From assembly GCA_002914805.1 (NCBI GenBank), contig JXTB01000335.1, positions 76,360-140,359 of the forward strand: a stretch of 64,000 bases of DNA. The letters run 5' to 3'. Each line of letters opens with the position of its first letter. Position 1 is the first letter of the stretch. Below, in pieces: positions 37,700-49,890 of this stretch. Under the pieces are notes generated by a model that worked only from the letters and a program-made list of their open reading frames with translations, was not told the origin of the DNA and did not search any database. The stretch comes from Parasponia andersonii. Lineage: Eukaryota > Streptophyta > Magnoliopsida > Rosales > Cannabaceae. Both the position numbers and the translations under genes were made by a program.

Positions 37700-37967
37700 T
37701 TCTCCATTTTTTTTTTCAACTTGGCTTTTGCTTCTTAAAAAGTAAAACATTCGTCCCATTTTATGTCATTAATTGAAAGGTCTAAATGCAATTTTCTTTT
37801 TCATTTTGGGAAAGTTTCACCAGTCAAGTCAATATTTTAATTTTTATACATCTACTCTTGACACAAAACAAGCAGTTAAGTAGAATTTTCTCAAAGGAAA
37901 AAAAGGGTCAGATATTCAACCTTCTTATTAAGTCAGTATATTCCTTTAACCTTCTCTTACTGCCTTC

Positions 37968-37975
37968 TATAAATA
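37968..37975 (+). promoter_or_regulatory. TATA box of the 155-aa gene
   Basis: TATAAATA lies 123 bp before the ATG at 38098, followed by a C/T-rich leader with a pure (CT)n tract at about 38042-38080. The TATA region is also kept in the dead copy near 54535. Confidence 0.6.
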
Positions 37976-38034
37976 CAAACCATCTTCACCATTAATGAAT
38001 CATACCCCATCTCAACACTAATCATCCTCTTTAA

Positions 38035-38041
<7 letters not shown>

Positions 38042-38080
<39 letters not shown>
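38042..38080 (+). repeat. (CT)n microsatellite in the 5' leader
   Basis: About 19 uninterrupted CT units lie between the TATA box and the start codon. The dead copy at 54460 has only about four, so the tract expanded (or shrank) after duplication. CT tracts in plant leaders can affect transcription start. Confidence 0.7.
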
Positions 38081-38083
<3 letters not shown>

Positions 38084-38097
38084 CTCCCAAGGAAAAA

Positions 38098-38565
38098 ATG
38101 TTGAACTCTTTGGCAGCTTTCTTCAACAGAATTTCAATAGATGAAATGTTACTAGACCACAAAAAAACCAATGCCAAAGACATAATATATAGAGATGAGT
38201 TGAGTAAGAAGAAGAACAAGACGAAAAAGAGGTATCCAAGTTCCTTTGAGAGCTCAGAACCATTGCTCAAGAAAGACTCAAGAGAAAAAACATGCAGTAC
38301 TACTATTACTACTACTTATGCAGGGAGAACAAGCCGGGGTTCTCCAGAAAAGGAGAAAGGAGTTATGAGAGTGAAAGTTACTATGACGAAACAAGAGGCG
38401 GCTCGGCTTTTATCGAGGTGCAAAGAAGGAGGAGTTCTTGAGTTCAAGGACGTAGCTCGAGAGCTCGTACAGATTCCGGTGGACCGGGTTTCTGTTGATG
38501 TTGCCCCAATAAGTGCTACTTGTAGTGGAAAAGTTCTTCTTCAGAGTATTGCTGAAGAGTGTTAG
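38098..38565 (+). CDS. Small plant-specific protein, RVKVxxTKxE family (probably DUF7890)
   Basis: A single-exon frame of 155 residues. The N-terminus is MLNSLAAFFNRISIDEMLL, followed by a Lys/Ser/Thr-rich low-complexity part (about 35-85). The conserved block is MRVKVTMTKQEAARLLSRCK, GGVLEFKDVARELVQIPVDR (about 90-130). The same block in shorter form is found in the 108-aa gene at 41151-41477 (LRVKIVLTKEELEWF). Function is unknown; related small plant proteins are often stress-responsive, but nothing here proves that. The gene has its own TATA box and leader, and a decayed inverted duplicate at 53989-54443 shows purifying-type conservation of this block against it. The 'DUF7890' label is from memory. 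Confidence 0.8.
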   Translation: MLNSLAAFFNRISIDEMLLDHKKTNAKDIIYRDELSKKKNKTKKRYPSSFESSEPLLKKDSREKTCSTTITTTYAGRTSRGSPEKEKGVMRVKVTMTKQEAARLLSRCKEGGVLEFKDVARELVQIPVDRVSVDVAPISATCSGKVLLQSIAEEC

Positions 38566-39550
38566 TTTTTGTTATACTGGTTATTGATCGTTACAAGTAG
38601 GATTCGTAGTGCTAGTTAGTAGTACTAAAGTTTCATTTTGAAATTAATAACATGCTATTATATAGGATAAAGTACCAATTCTCTTATGCTGCTTTTTAGT
38701 TCTTTATTTTGATCTTAGGACGATTTTGTTGTGGTTTGTATAGTAGGGTTGATCTTCGTGTAACAGTTAACATATGAAGTTTCTTTTATCATATATACAC
38801 GGTTGTGTAAAGTATTAATTTATGAAATTTTGATAAACCCTATTGAGGATGATCTGTTAAAACTAATGAAATGGAATGAGAATTCAGACTAGAGTGAAAT
38901 AATGTTTGAAAAAGTGAAGAAACAGGGGACTCTGTTCTTCTACAGTTTAATTTAATAAAGCTTTTGTTTGTTGTTTATATACGTACCATTACCAATAATA
39001 TTGTGTTTTGCGTTTAATTCTAGTATTCATAAACCCATTTGAGATAAATGATTTTTAATTGTAATATGTAATATTAGTGACTTTTCCAATAATTTCTAGT
39101 GACTTTTGTTTGAAACTCCGCAGATACCGGGTACCTTGTCCTGATTTAGCTTAGGCCTCTTTGGGCCTCTTATTCAAATGACCAATATGTCTTAATACTT
39201 CATAAATTTCTTGACTTCAAATATGGGCTGTTACCGAATAGATTATTACAAATATGGCTGCTTACTAAGTTCCTTATTCACATCAAGCTAGTGAAAAAAG
39301 AAAAAGAAACTTACGTAATCAATCCTATGTTTTCATTTTGTCCCACAAAACCCCATGTATTTCGAGAATTTACAATCCAAACCTTTACAGTTGGATTTTC
39401 CTTTTGAATTTCCTCTTGTTAAAAGTACACAGTGAAGGAAAAAAAAGAAACAAATTTATCCTCCGTAAACACTTAAAAACTCAACCAAACAAATTTAATC
39501 GTATACAAAATTTTGACAAAAGTATATACTTTGATAATACGATGTTTGGC

Positions 39551-41150
39551 CGCTTGGATGATCAATATTTTTTCTTGCTTTGATAATAATTATATTTGTT
39601 TGGTTAATCTTTAAGGAGTTTATGGAGGATAAATTTGCTTTCATACATTAACTTCAATCACTTGTATTGAGTATTGACATAGGGAGAAAAAAAAAATCAA
39701 AGATTTGAATTGTAATTCCCCGAAACACACATTTTTTTGTACCTAAAAAAAAGTGAGAAACTTAGGGTTGATTGTGTAATTTTGTTTTAAAGAAAAACTT
39801 CTTATGGATTAAGGGACCCATACTCATTCTAATGCATGTCAACATGTTATAAGCATAAGCACAAAGCAAACCTAGGCCATAGCACTAGTCCCACTTGCTT
39901 TCCCTCTAACCAATCAAACATTAGCCTCTTCTTTTAGGGGACAAAAAATGTCCTTTAAATTATATCAAAGAAAAATCAGTGTATTTGCAATTCATGTTCT
40001 TTTTTTTATACCTTTTGTGCATAATCTTACTCTCAACTCTTAATATGCTTTTCATCCTTACTTTGGGAAAAATGAAAGAGACTTTCCTCAAAGATTAAGA
40101 ACTCCAGGTGAACTTTGAGTCACGGGATGGACTATATTATTTAATTTAATATGAAATGAGGGCACATCATTTAACAACGTAGGTCACATGCGAAGGCAAA
40201 GTTTTTCAACGCGCAAACTTCGGTGTCTATTGCTTAAATTCAATTATTGGGCCCCATAGTTACCAAGTATTGAAATTAGCTAAATCGAGTTTTGAGTCAA
40301 TAGAACTATTGTATGTATGAAATTCGTACCTTGTTATTTTTCATCTTATATAATTTTGGAAAATTTTGAGAGTACACTCATTAATGTTGTTATGGAAAGA
40401 CTCTTCCTTCTAAGTACACAATATAACATTTTATGTTAGATTTTCTAAATAATGATCACTAGTTTCCTATGTGAATCTGACTTTAGATTCCCCTATGCTA
40501 TTTTCATTACACTAATTCTGAGCAAGTCGTTGCAATAACAACGCTAAGGGGTGTCATCTTTTTCGTTTAATTTTTTTATAGAAAGAATTGATGATAGTGA
40601 CAATATTGACGATATCAAATATGACCTTATACGGAATTAAGAGTATCTAGATATGATGAATGCGCTAACTGTGGATATAACGTTGGAAATAAACCCTTTT
40701 TTTTTTTAATCATGCATCAATACAAGATAGCAAAAGCAATGTCTTCTAGTGTAATTGATATGGATTCCAGATCATTCATAGTTTCTTCTAATGTTATCAA
40801 ACGTAAGGTTTTTTTATGAAGGAAAAGCCCAAAATAGCCTTATATCATGAAGCGAGAATATGCAAGCAAATATACCCATTAATACACTCATAAACATACA
40901 TACAAGAATAAGAACTTAACCTAGCTAACTTAAACCGTGGGCAAATCCAGATTAAAACTCCAAAGAAGAGGCCAAAGGAAAAGTGTACGAATGTCTCAGG
41001 AGTATCAACAACTTTCAAGGGTTCTCCATTTGAGAAAAAAACTTAATTTACAAATTTGGATCATGACCCACATCAAAAGCCCTCAACCTAAACAAAAAGA
41101 ACTACAAACTTAATAAGAAAAGAAAAAGGAAAGAAAGGGAAGGAAAAGAC
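39551..41150. other. Spacer between the two small paralogues
   Basis: The two genes converge here, so it holds their 3' regions. No further gene or clear element was recognised. Confidence 0.5.
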
Positions 41151-41477
41151 TCATCTATCCATCTCAACAACTTCAGGACACTCCATAATACTATCTAAAG
41201 AAGGTTTCCAACCCTGATCAACTTTCCCTCTACCTCTCTCAATCTCCTCCAAGACATCTTCTAAGCTTTTCCCATCTTTATTTTGGAGTTGAAGCATAAA
41301 CCATTCAAGCTCTTCTTTTGTCAAAACAATCTTCACCCTTAAGCTGCCTTTTCTTGAACACTTCTCCTTCACAAACCCACTTTGATGATCACCACTTTCC
41401 CTTACATCTTCTTCTTTGTGCTCCAAAACTTCATTTTCTTTCTTTCTGTATAAGCATGACTCCATGCAATTTCCCAT
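41151..41477 (-). CDS. Small plant-specific protein, RVKIxLTKEE family (probably DUF7890), N-myristoylation type start
   Basis: A single-exon frame of 108 residues if started at the ATG at 41477; an ATG 21 bases upstream would add MLIHLRT. I prefer the inner start because it gives MGNCMESCL, with Gly2 and Cys4/Cys8, a classic N-myristoylation plus palmitoylation signal for membrane anchoring. An acidic/basic linker follows, then the conserved block SLRVKIVLTKEELEWFMLQL, with KSLEDVLEEIE (about 45-80) shared with the 38098-38565 protein. The tail is WKPSLDSIMECPEVVEMDR. No catalytic motif is seen. Its orientation, convergent with its paralogue 2.6 kb away, and the remembered pair At4g23870/At4g23880 suggest an old tandem duplication. 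Confidence 0.8.
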   Translation of the reverse strand: MGNCMESCLYRKKENEVLEHKEEDVRESGDHQSGFVKEKCSRKGSLRVKIVLTKEELEWFMLQLQNKDGKSLEDVLEEIERGRGKVDQGWKPSLDSIMECPEVVEMDR

Positions 41478-41499
41478 GGTTCTCAAGTGTATTAACAAA

Positions 41500-44400
41500 C
41501 CCTTATCAAGCGATCTTCTAAAAAAACCTTAGAAGACAGGTTTTGAAAACCAAAGAAACAAAAGTAGATTCTATGAGCTTTGGCAGAGAGCAGTGCATAT
41601 ATATATAGGTGTTTAATTATTTCAAAAAAGACATATAAACAATAATAACCAAACAAAACAGTACGTAGGCCTACTTCATTCATGAGGATTGGTTAGTGAG
41701 TACTGATTTTTTTTTTCTTTTTTTAGAGACAAATGGAGACTGTTACTTTATTGCCCCGTGACTTTTTGTCTATTAAAAATATTTTTAAACAATTTTTGGG
41801 CTAATGTCCCAACTATATTTCATGCGTTATTTTAGACGTACAGCTAGCAATCACATATATATCTTCATAAAGCTACTTTTTTATTTCTAGTCTAATAAAT
41901 AAGCAAATAATAAACACTATTGTCTTTTCGTAGATATGGTGTTGTGGAAGGAGAATCGTTAGCCAGATTTTCGAGCATAGTCCAAGATTTGTTCGGCTTA
42001 GAATTTTCTTGGCAAATGTTGATGTAGACAAGTGACACACTTTTTCCTTTTAACTTTTTTTTAAGGCTCCTTTAGTGACATTTTTGAAAATTTAACAAGA
42101 CAAATTGGATTACTCTTCAATTAAAATAAACCTAGTCTCAGATCTCAGCTAATCACGGCCTGAACAGTAGAAAATACTTCTGTAGTTTTATTAACTTCTT
42201 TTTTTTTGCTGTTATTATTATTATTATTATGTTGGGAGCTAAGGAAGTAAACAACAACATGATAATGGTGCCGAATTTCGTGGAATTTGCAGCCTAAAAC
42301 AATCAAAAGTTCAAAGTTTTTATATATATAAGAGACCCCATTTGCCGACATAGTCGCGATCTCTATTCTCTAGCCTCAGTGCCTCACTCCCCACCATCAC
42401 AAACAGACGGTACTTATATTAAAATTATATATATATATATATATCTATATATATATATATATATCACTTTGCTTAATTTTTTGTCTCCTATTATGGTAGA
42501 TGACATTTTGTTTTTGTTTTTGCATCAAGCTATAAAATATTGAAACTAATATAAAAACTAAAAGGTGATTTATAAAGAAAAGGAAAAGCCCACCGACGAT
42601 TTCTTTTTTTTGGTCACTTCTAATTTAATTATCTAACTCTTCCCTTGTTTTTTTTTTCCTTTCCTTATTTTATTTTTTCTTTTTGTGGTTTTTTTTTTCC
42701 TCAATTGGGTTTAGATTGAAGGTGATGTGAGTGTATTTTCCATTATCAATATAGTTGAATAAATATCAAATTCCTACTTAATTGCCACAAAAATGTAATG
42801 TATAAAGATGGGGCAATACCAAGTTTATGAATTATAACTCTCGTTTTTTGTTTTTGGTGTCAGTCCTCATTTCATGCATCCTTTTTTCTTTTTTCTTTTT
42901 TCTTTTTTTCATCCCTATGTTGAAGAAAGTGGACATTTCTTTTCGTAGGTATGAAAAAAATAATAAGATTTACCTACTATATTCTTTTTTTGGGTATATT
43001 TTTCACTTTTACTTCAACTTTTCCCTTCTTTTCTTTATTGACAGCGAAAATGTGAACCAGTAACTTAAGATTGTATTATCAAAATAAAAGAGTGTGAATG
43101 TACCCTTTTATTTAGTTTAAAAGACAATTAATCTTCCACCCATATTGTTTTTAAAAAGCGATTTAAGAATTCATCTTTGTCCTTTTAAAAAGATGTACTT
43201 GTAACTTGATCCAAAATTATCATGCTAATTAGATTAGATACACTTTAAAAAAGAAAAAAGCTTGAATACATAATCTTCCCTTTTTATTGCGTATACGGAT
43301 AAGCACATATATCTATATTCGTATTATACTAGGAGATTTTTTATTAACCGGACTAAAATTTCATTTATCAAATGAATGAATAAATCATTGTAATAATTCA
43401 CTAGACACAATAATCAAAATACAAATAACTCGTTACAGAGAATAAATAGTAATTCAAAAAAATGTATTCAACCAACGATAACGGCTTATATTCGACCAAA
43501 AATCAAGAGGGATCACAACACCTAACATGGGAGTTAGAGGAGGATGAAGTGATTTTTTTCTCTTAGATATGATATTAATATACTGTAATTCTGCTTTTTC
43601 TTACAACCATAAATAAAAGCTTCTACTGTGTTTCCGTTTGTCACGGAAAATTTTTAGATACCGACTAAAAACCAACCTTGTGGAAGCTTTTAATTTTCGA
43701 TCGCATAAAAAGTCTAACGATTTGAAGTTGCAGTTTACATTTTAGAAGGCTGATTTGTCCTTCTTAGCATGTGTGAACATAGAATACAGAAAAAGAAATA
43801 ATAATAAAAAATTTAAAAATTAAAAATTAAAAATCAAGGTTTGATGTAGCAACCATTTTGAACCGTCGTTGTAATGGTTACTAATACTTGGTCTCAAAAA
43901 GTATAGACATCCGACTAATATTCTTGTTCTCCGTTTGATTTCTTACATACCTAAGTGTGCTTGATAGAAATGGCTTATTCACTTGAAATTTATGTTTCAA
44001 AAAAAAAAAAAAACAAAAAAGACAGGAAGATGTACATTCATAATCGAATAAGTGTCATTTCCATTTACAAAGTTTTCCTCTCATTCACATGTTGGCTTTA
44101 ATTATTCTTCACTTCATTTATTGATGTTTCTTAGAATTCGATTATTCAAACATCAAACCTCTACATTACATTAGCATCCAACAATTATTCCTATTTTTAT
44201 TTACTTAAGCATTGCAATGCACAGGTTGTTACACTATTTTAGTATTGTTGTAAGAAGTTTAACGGAACTTTCCCCATGCATGCACGAAAATTTGCATTTT
44301 CTTGAGGTCCATCCCCATGCTTCATCAACATAATGGCAGACTCGTGAGGTGTTCATGCGAAGAGAAAGTCATCTCCACTAATTACAGAGATTATTGGATA

Positions 44401-46069
44401 GTGTCACGTTATACGTTATCTTTTGGGACCTCCATTTTTCATCAAGCTCTTCTTTATTTTTTTATTATTATTATCTTTTTTTTTAATGGAACACAAGTAA
44501 GCTATTAGCTACTTAACACCACTAGCATCAATTAAAAAAATCATAAGGCAACATTGAGTCCTTGAGGACCCCATTATTTACTAGCAAAGACCCTTTTGAA
44601 TCCACCAAAAAAGGTTCAAAAAAAAAGAAGACAGAATCCAAGGCCTTTAACCCTAAATAATTATAGTTAGTAGGTGTTCGTTTATGTAATCATGACGATC
44701 AATGACATAAGAACAAGCTCCACATATCAGCTCTATTTAATACCAAATTTATGATTAAATAACACTCATCAAGAATTGATTCTCCTTTGTCCACATCAAA
44801 GCATCAAAGAGATCAAACTATAAAAAATAAAAATAATTATTATTATTAAATAAATATTATTTCGCTTTCATAGATCGGTGGCTATACTTCATTTAACCCG
44901 ACAGTCTCCCAAATTTAGGTGGGATAATGACTACGTTTGCAATATAAAAGACTTGAATTAGATTTTGGACACACGGACAGAGTCTGGGACTAACAATAAC
45001 CTACTCTTCTGTCCTTAACTTGCTAAAGAAAAAGTTGCACATCATCCAATTCAGTCAGAAAATCAGGCCAGGGATTCATTAAGCCCCACTTATATTTTAG
45101 AACACACTAGGAAAATAAATGCAAATGGATGATGCAAGCAAAACAGTACCTGATATCATACAAAAAATTTTAACTCGAAATAATTTTATTTCACCGACCT
45201 ATAATATAAAATGAGATCTCACAAATCACGATAAGTGATGCGTGTGATTTTGTCTATATGTATANGGTTGTTACCAGTCTTGTTCAGGAAACGGTAATTT
45301 ATTCAGCTTGATAGACTAGCTAAACGTTTATCTCATGTAAAATCTTTCCAAGTCAAAACGTAAAAACGGCATTATCACCGAGTCAAGGGCCAAATTAAAA
45401 AGAAAAAAAGTCTTTTCAGTTATCTTTTTTCAATTTTTCTAATACTGAATTCTCTAGAGACGATGCACATGGTCATGGAATATAAGAAAAGGTGTTGCAG
45501 GAATCGAAAAGTTAAAAATATGAGTTGCCAAGACTTTAAACAAGGGGTATGTACAGAAGTACAAGTAAACCAATAAAAGCCACCTACAATTTCATAGAAC
45601 AATACCATGAGTAAACCCAAGCCATGGCACACATTTGAGTATGCAAGTATACATGAAAGCATAAACCACATAAACACACAAACAGGCATCATGAGTCATG
45701 TTAATCGTTAATACTATTGCAAATTATTCTATGCTCTTGCAATACGTAAAAAGTTACGAAACCTAGCCATCAAAAAGACGTAGGATGAAGTGTTCAGAAA
45801 ATCATTCGCAGCCACTTGGCATGCTTCTAGATAAAAACTTCATGTTCAGAAGTTTAATTAGAAAAGCACGACTCTATTAGATCTTTAATAGATAAGTTAC
45901 TTAATAAACTGTTCAAACAAGAAGAAAAAAGAAAAAGCATTCTACTATCGAAAAGCCTTAAACATTAACTGCTTTCCTAATGTTTCAGAACCTGGACTAA
46001 GTCTGGACTCGAGCATTGACGATAGAAATTAACACATGCATGCAACATCAACAAATACTGAACAATAAC
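41500..46069. other. Gene-free spacer
   Basis: Contains a TA microsatellite at about 42425-42465, many poly-T/A runs and an N at 45265. Open frames here are short and T-rich. The leader and promoter of the 108-aa gene lie in the first few hundred bases. Confidence 0.5.
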
Positions 46070-49000
46070 TCACTGTACACGCCTGCGCTTCTTTGCTAGA
46101 TTCTCAAAAACTTGGTGGACATCATCAGAAGTAATTGGCTTAGAAGAATCAAAAGATTCCTGCAAGAGAATTAACTTGATATTATTGGGGTTTTTTCTAA
46201 GCAGAGCATATAACAAAGACAGAAATGCCAACTGACATCAGCATCTTTATCACTCTGACCTACAAATAAAATGGCACTAAATACAAAGAGATAATATAGA
46301 GACATACCAGGAAAGTACGAATCTCATCCTTCATATCTGCAATACCATTCAGAATTTCCATTTTCTCTACATGACCAAGGTTATTAAGTAGACTTAGCTC
46401 AGCTCCCTCCTGTTGCTGTAACTTTTCTTCTCTCTTCTGCTTTGCCATTTTTTCATACTCTGCAATAGAGTCCTCCTTTTCAAGAAGAAAACTAATGCCT
46501 TTTTCTTTGTAGTAATCACTACACCTTTCACATTTGCAAAGGGCATCCCTCCAGCTTTTTGAAAGAAACATTGGTTTCCTCTCAGCATTGGGTGAAGTAA
46601 CCACCAGATCAACACCAAGAGCACAGGTTGCATGTGGACTGACATCAATAGTGGGCGTCAAATCTATATCCTTTCCAGAATTTTCTCTAAGTAGCAAACC
46701 CTCATCAGAAGGTACAGATTCAGATTCAGCATTAGCCGGTGCAGAATCCTTTTTGAGAGAAATGTTATTCTCTAGCCCTCCAGATCCACAACCAGATTGT
46801 GTATCTTCCACAACATTTTTATCCTTACTTGCACTAATATTAGCAGCATACTGCTTCTCTGCTGCCCATATAGCTTGAGGATATAGTCTTAAAAAAGAAA
46901 AAACTCCCGAGCATGCCCCACATATAAAGTCCTCGTACAGAGGTTCACCTTCCTCATCTCTTGGGACCTGTAATACAATAAAGAATCAGTAGAGTATACA
47001 GTTTCACATGGTAAACACCGACATTTGGGAAAAAGCCAAATCTTTGACAAGTTAAAAAGTACTAGAGGAACGTAAGGTAGTTCTTACAAAAGCCTTTGAA
47101 CCAATAAGAGTTTTATTTTGTTTAATCAAACAATTTTCAAGTCAGATGGGCCCCAATTTTAACTGATAAGGGAAGCCTCGGAGGTTAAAGCAAAGGTGAC
47201 ATCATTGATCAAGCACCGGCTTTGAGTAAAGTGGCAGTAAGGGTGAGACTCAACAAATTGAAAACAGACAAATTCCATTGGTTCAAGTAAGCATGCCGAA
47301 GAAAGATGGTTAGGAGAACCATTGAATTCGCAAGTGGCAATTAAAGCATCAGAATAAATTTTGCAATACATCTAGAAGTTGGTCACTAGATTGACAGAAA
47401 GAATATAGAACTCTCTATTCAGAACTTTCTATTCAGATAGGAATACCACGACAATCTAAAGAACATAAAGTTAATAAGACAAGTAAAACATGAGAAAAAG
47501 AACTAAAAGCCTGTTGAAATATCCCAAGTAACAACCTCATCGGAAGATTCAAGACCAAGATGCTCTTCATGGAACCAGTCCTCACATATACAACACTGAA
47601 TCATCTCAACTTGTTCTTCAGCCTCTGGATCAGGATAGGGCCGACCACAAGTACAGTATGAACCTTTAAAATTATGATTGTAAGAATTCTCAGCATTTTC
47701 TACATCTTTATTCGGGAAAAGCTTGCAAAAGACCTCTCCAAATTTTGAATTTCCACAGTCACACCTAAAGTTTCTCTTGGTCCATAGTTCCACAATCTGG
47801 TCCAAATAGCACCACCCAAAAAAAAAAAAACACAGAACACATTATATATAAGCAAAATTCTTAAAAGATAATGAAATGTTATTGTGAGAATGATAGGTAA
47901 AGCCAACACATCAAGATTCAATATACAATTGACTTGTACTAGGTATAGTATCAGCATATTATCAGGTAGTACTAGTAGCACAAATGAAATCAACCTTTTC
48001 CAGTACAAAAGTCCACACAATCTGAAACCCGCATAAGGAACTAATCAAAGAGAAATATCACACCCTACCCCATGGTGGTTCAGTTTGTGAAAATCAACCA
48101 GCAAATCAGTTTCCAAAGCATAAAAAATATCAAAAAAGAAGCAACCCCGCTCTCAATTTCCTGGAAGTAAAAACAAATAGCAATGAGGTAGTCCCCCAAC
48201 CGCAAGAATCAAAACAGCTCCAGACAGAAAGACATCATGGATATTAGTTACGCCCATCTTAGTTTATGATCATTTTTTACCATTCACTTCAGCCACTTTA
48301 TGTATTTCAAATCCAAATGCACCATGACCAGCCCTATCGAATTGCAACACAAGACATATCAAACAAAAAACATAAATGGAAACTCTAAAAGCACATCTTA
48401 TATAAAGAGAGAAAATATTTTTTCCCCAACGAAAAAAAAAATGAGAAGTGCAAAGATAAAAAGAGCATAAAGTGAAAACTGGACGAAAAGAAGTCTAAGA
48501 ACTAAAATCAACACACCATATACTAACCACAAAAGAAAAAGAGAAAAAGGGAAGGGGGAAAAAAAAAAAGGAAAAAGAAGAAAGAACTTGATAAATCAAA
48601 GTAACAGTAGGAAAAGTAGCCAAATTCCTTTGTTTCGAGACATTGTCTTGCTAGGCAAAAAAATACTATATCCATAGGATCTTAGCTCGATCTAGACATC
48701 ATTAGGATAATCTTAAACAAAACAGAACCCCACATCATTACATGAGGCATACCTATAGGCAATTCTGTAGTTAACAACGCCGAAACCTTGACTATAACAT
48801 ACCTCGTGGCCATCGTGACAAGACAAACTGCAAGCAGTGCAAACTCCAGCATTCCCATCTGGGGTACATGTCAGGCACGAGAAAATTGCTTGTCTCTTCA
48901 TGTAACCATTATTATACGTACACTCATTGCCTTCATCACCTCCTAGAACCAAATCTGCTTCCTATATCAAGATAAAGCACCAAAACAAAAGGGTAAACGT

Positions 49001-49511
49001 AAAATAATGAAGTACAACAACATTAACAAAAGACAAAAATCAATCAATCACATTTACCATAGTTGCTAAAAAAATCATAAGCTGGGTTGTTTTCTGGCCT
49101 AGATTTTTATAGTCATCGATCCACTTAATTCACCAAAAAAAAAAAAAATCTTTCCAAAGTGGCATCTACCCTCAAATGCACAAAGATCATTTTTTTGGTG
49201 GTATTTAATTTACTTGAAAGACTATAATTAATTTAAGAAAGCTAAACAAGCAGTAGCTAACATTAAAACCCAAGTGCCAAGCCTTACAGCATTATGTCCT
49301 TGTTGAAATGGGGTATCCAACTCCTAATGCAATATAAATCTTTCATTTATCAGGTACCTTAGCACCAATCATTATCTATGCAAAATAAACCCAGTTCCAC
49401 ACAGAAGCAGATGTGCGTAAAATTTTATACCAGCTCTTGTTCCTCAACGTCCTTAAGATACTCTTGGATGGAAACTGTCTGCTCAACTTCATCATCAAAA
49501 GCACCAGCCAT
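46070..49511 (-). CDS. UBR7: UBR7-type protein: UBR box plus PHD finger
   Basis: Five coding exons, 49511-49431, 48961-48803, 47796-47536, 46967-46308 and 46159-46070, total 1251 nt (416 residues plus stop) with exact phases. After an acidic N-terminus (DDEVEQTVSIQEYLKDVEEQ) comes a UBR box at about 38-101: ECTYNNGYMKRQAIFSCLTC, GVCTACSLSCHDGHE, RNFRCDCGNSKFG, with the Cys/His pattern that in other UBR proteins binds N-degrons. A PHD finger follows at about 127-187: YCTCGRPYPD, IQCCICEDWFHEEHLG, FICGACSG. A Ser/Glu-rich linker leads to WRDALCKCERCSDYYKEKGI (about 300), a conserved third Cys cluster of UBR7. The tail is helical and charged, ending LAKKRRRVQ, a nuclear-localisation-like end. 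UBR7 proteins are nuclear, proposed ubiquitin ligases for histones. Intron 2 splits the UBR box. The Arabidopsis homologue by memory is At4g23860. Confidence 0.95.
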
Positions 49512-49890
49512 TTTCACCGATACAAATTCGTGCAAACCGGAGAATCGTTTATACCAAATTTTCACGATCCGAACCTGAAACCCAATAAAATAAATTTCGG
49601 ACATTACTCACAACCCCATCAATTTTCCTATATTGCAACAAAAATTGAAAATTTTGAAATTAGAAAGTAAAGCCCTGGAACAGAAAACCCTAGAATCCAT
49701 AGCAAAGAGAAAGAGATTCTTTGAAAAAGGTACCTAATTTTGTAGCACAGACATCTTAGGGCGGTCAAAGATCGAAGAGACCTTTGGAGCGAGTCTGAAA
49801 TTGAATCGAATTTGAGGGTTTCTGAGTAGAGAGAGAAAGAAGAGAGGGAGGAGTTAAGAGAGATGGGTAAAGAGGGGTTAGGGTTTTTAT
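49512..49890 (-). promoter_or_regulatory. UBR7 leader: 5'UTR intron, tiny uORF and telo-box
   Basis: A non-coding exon ends at 49734 (AAATTAG|GTACC) and probably joins the acceptor TTTCAG at about 49575. Within it a 7-codon uORF (ATG at 49754) stops exactly at the last bases of the exon. A telo-box (AAAACCCTAACC on the minus strand) lies at about 49874-49888, upstream of or at the transcription start. Confidence 0.45.

Larger units (their letters stand above)
37700..39550 (+). repeat. Inverted segmental duplication, intact arm
   Basis: This arm contains the live 155-aa gene with its promoter and downstream DNA. Its reverse complement can be followed almost continuously at 52015-56660, for example in the upstream cttttgcttcttaaaaagta block (37726), the TATA region, the coding frame, the 3' block gtgctagttagtagtact (38609), the ccttgtcctgatttagct block (39133) and caaccaaacaaatttaatcg (39482). 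The other arm carries three insertions that this arm lacks. Confidence 0.85.

Noticed and set aside
42425-42465. TA microsatellite as a possible origin or matrix-attachment site
   Set aside because: Simple repeats of this kind are frequent in AT-rich plant spacers and nothing else supports a function.
46534-46878. 114-residue plus-strand frame inside UBR7
   Set aside because: Antisense to the large UBR7 exon 4, which has clear family motifs.
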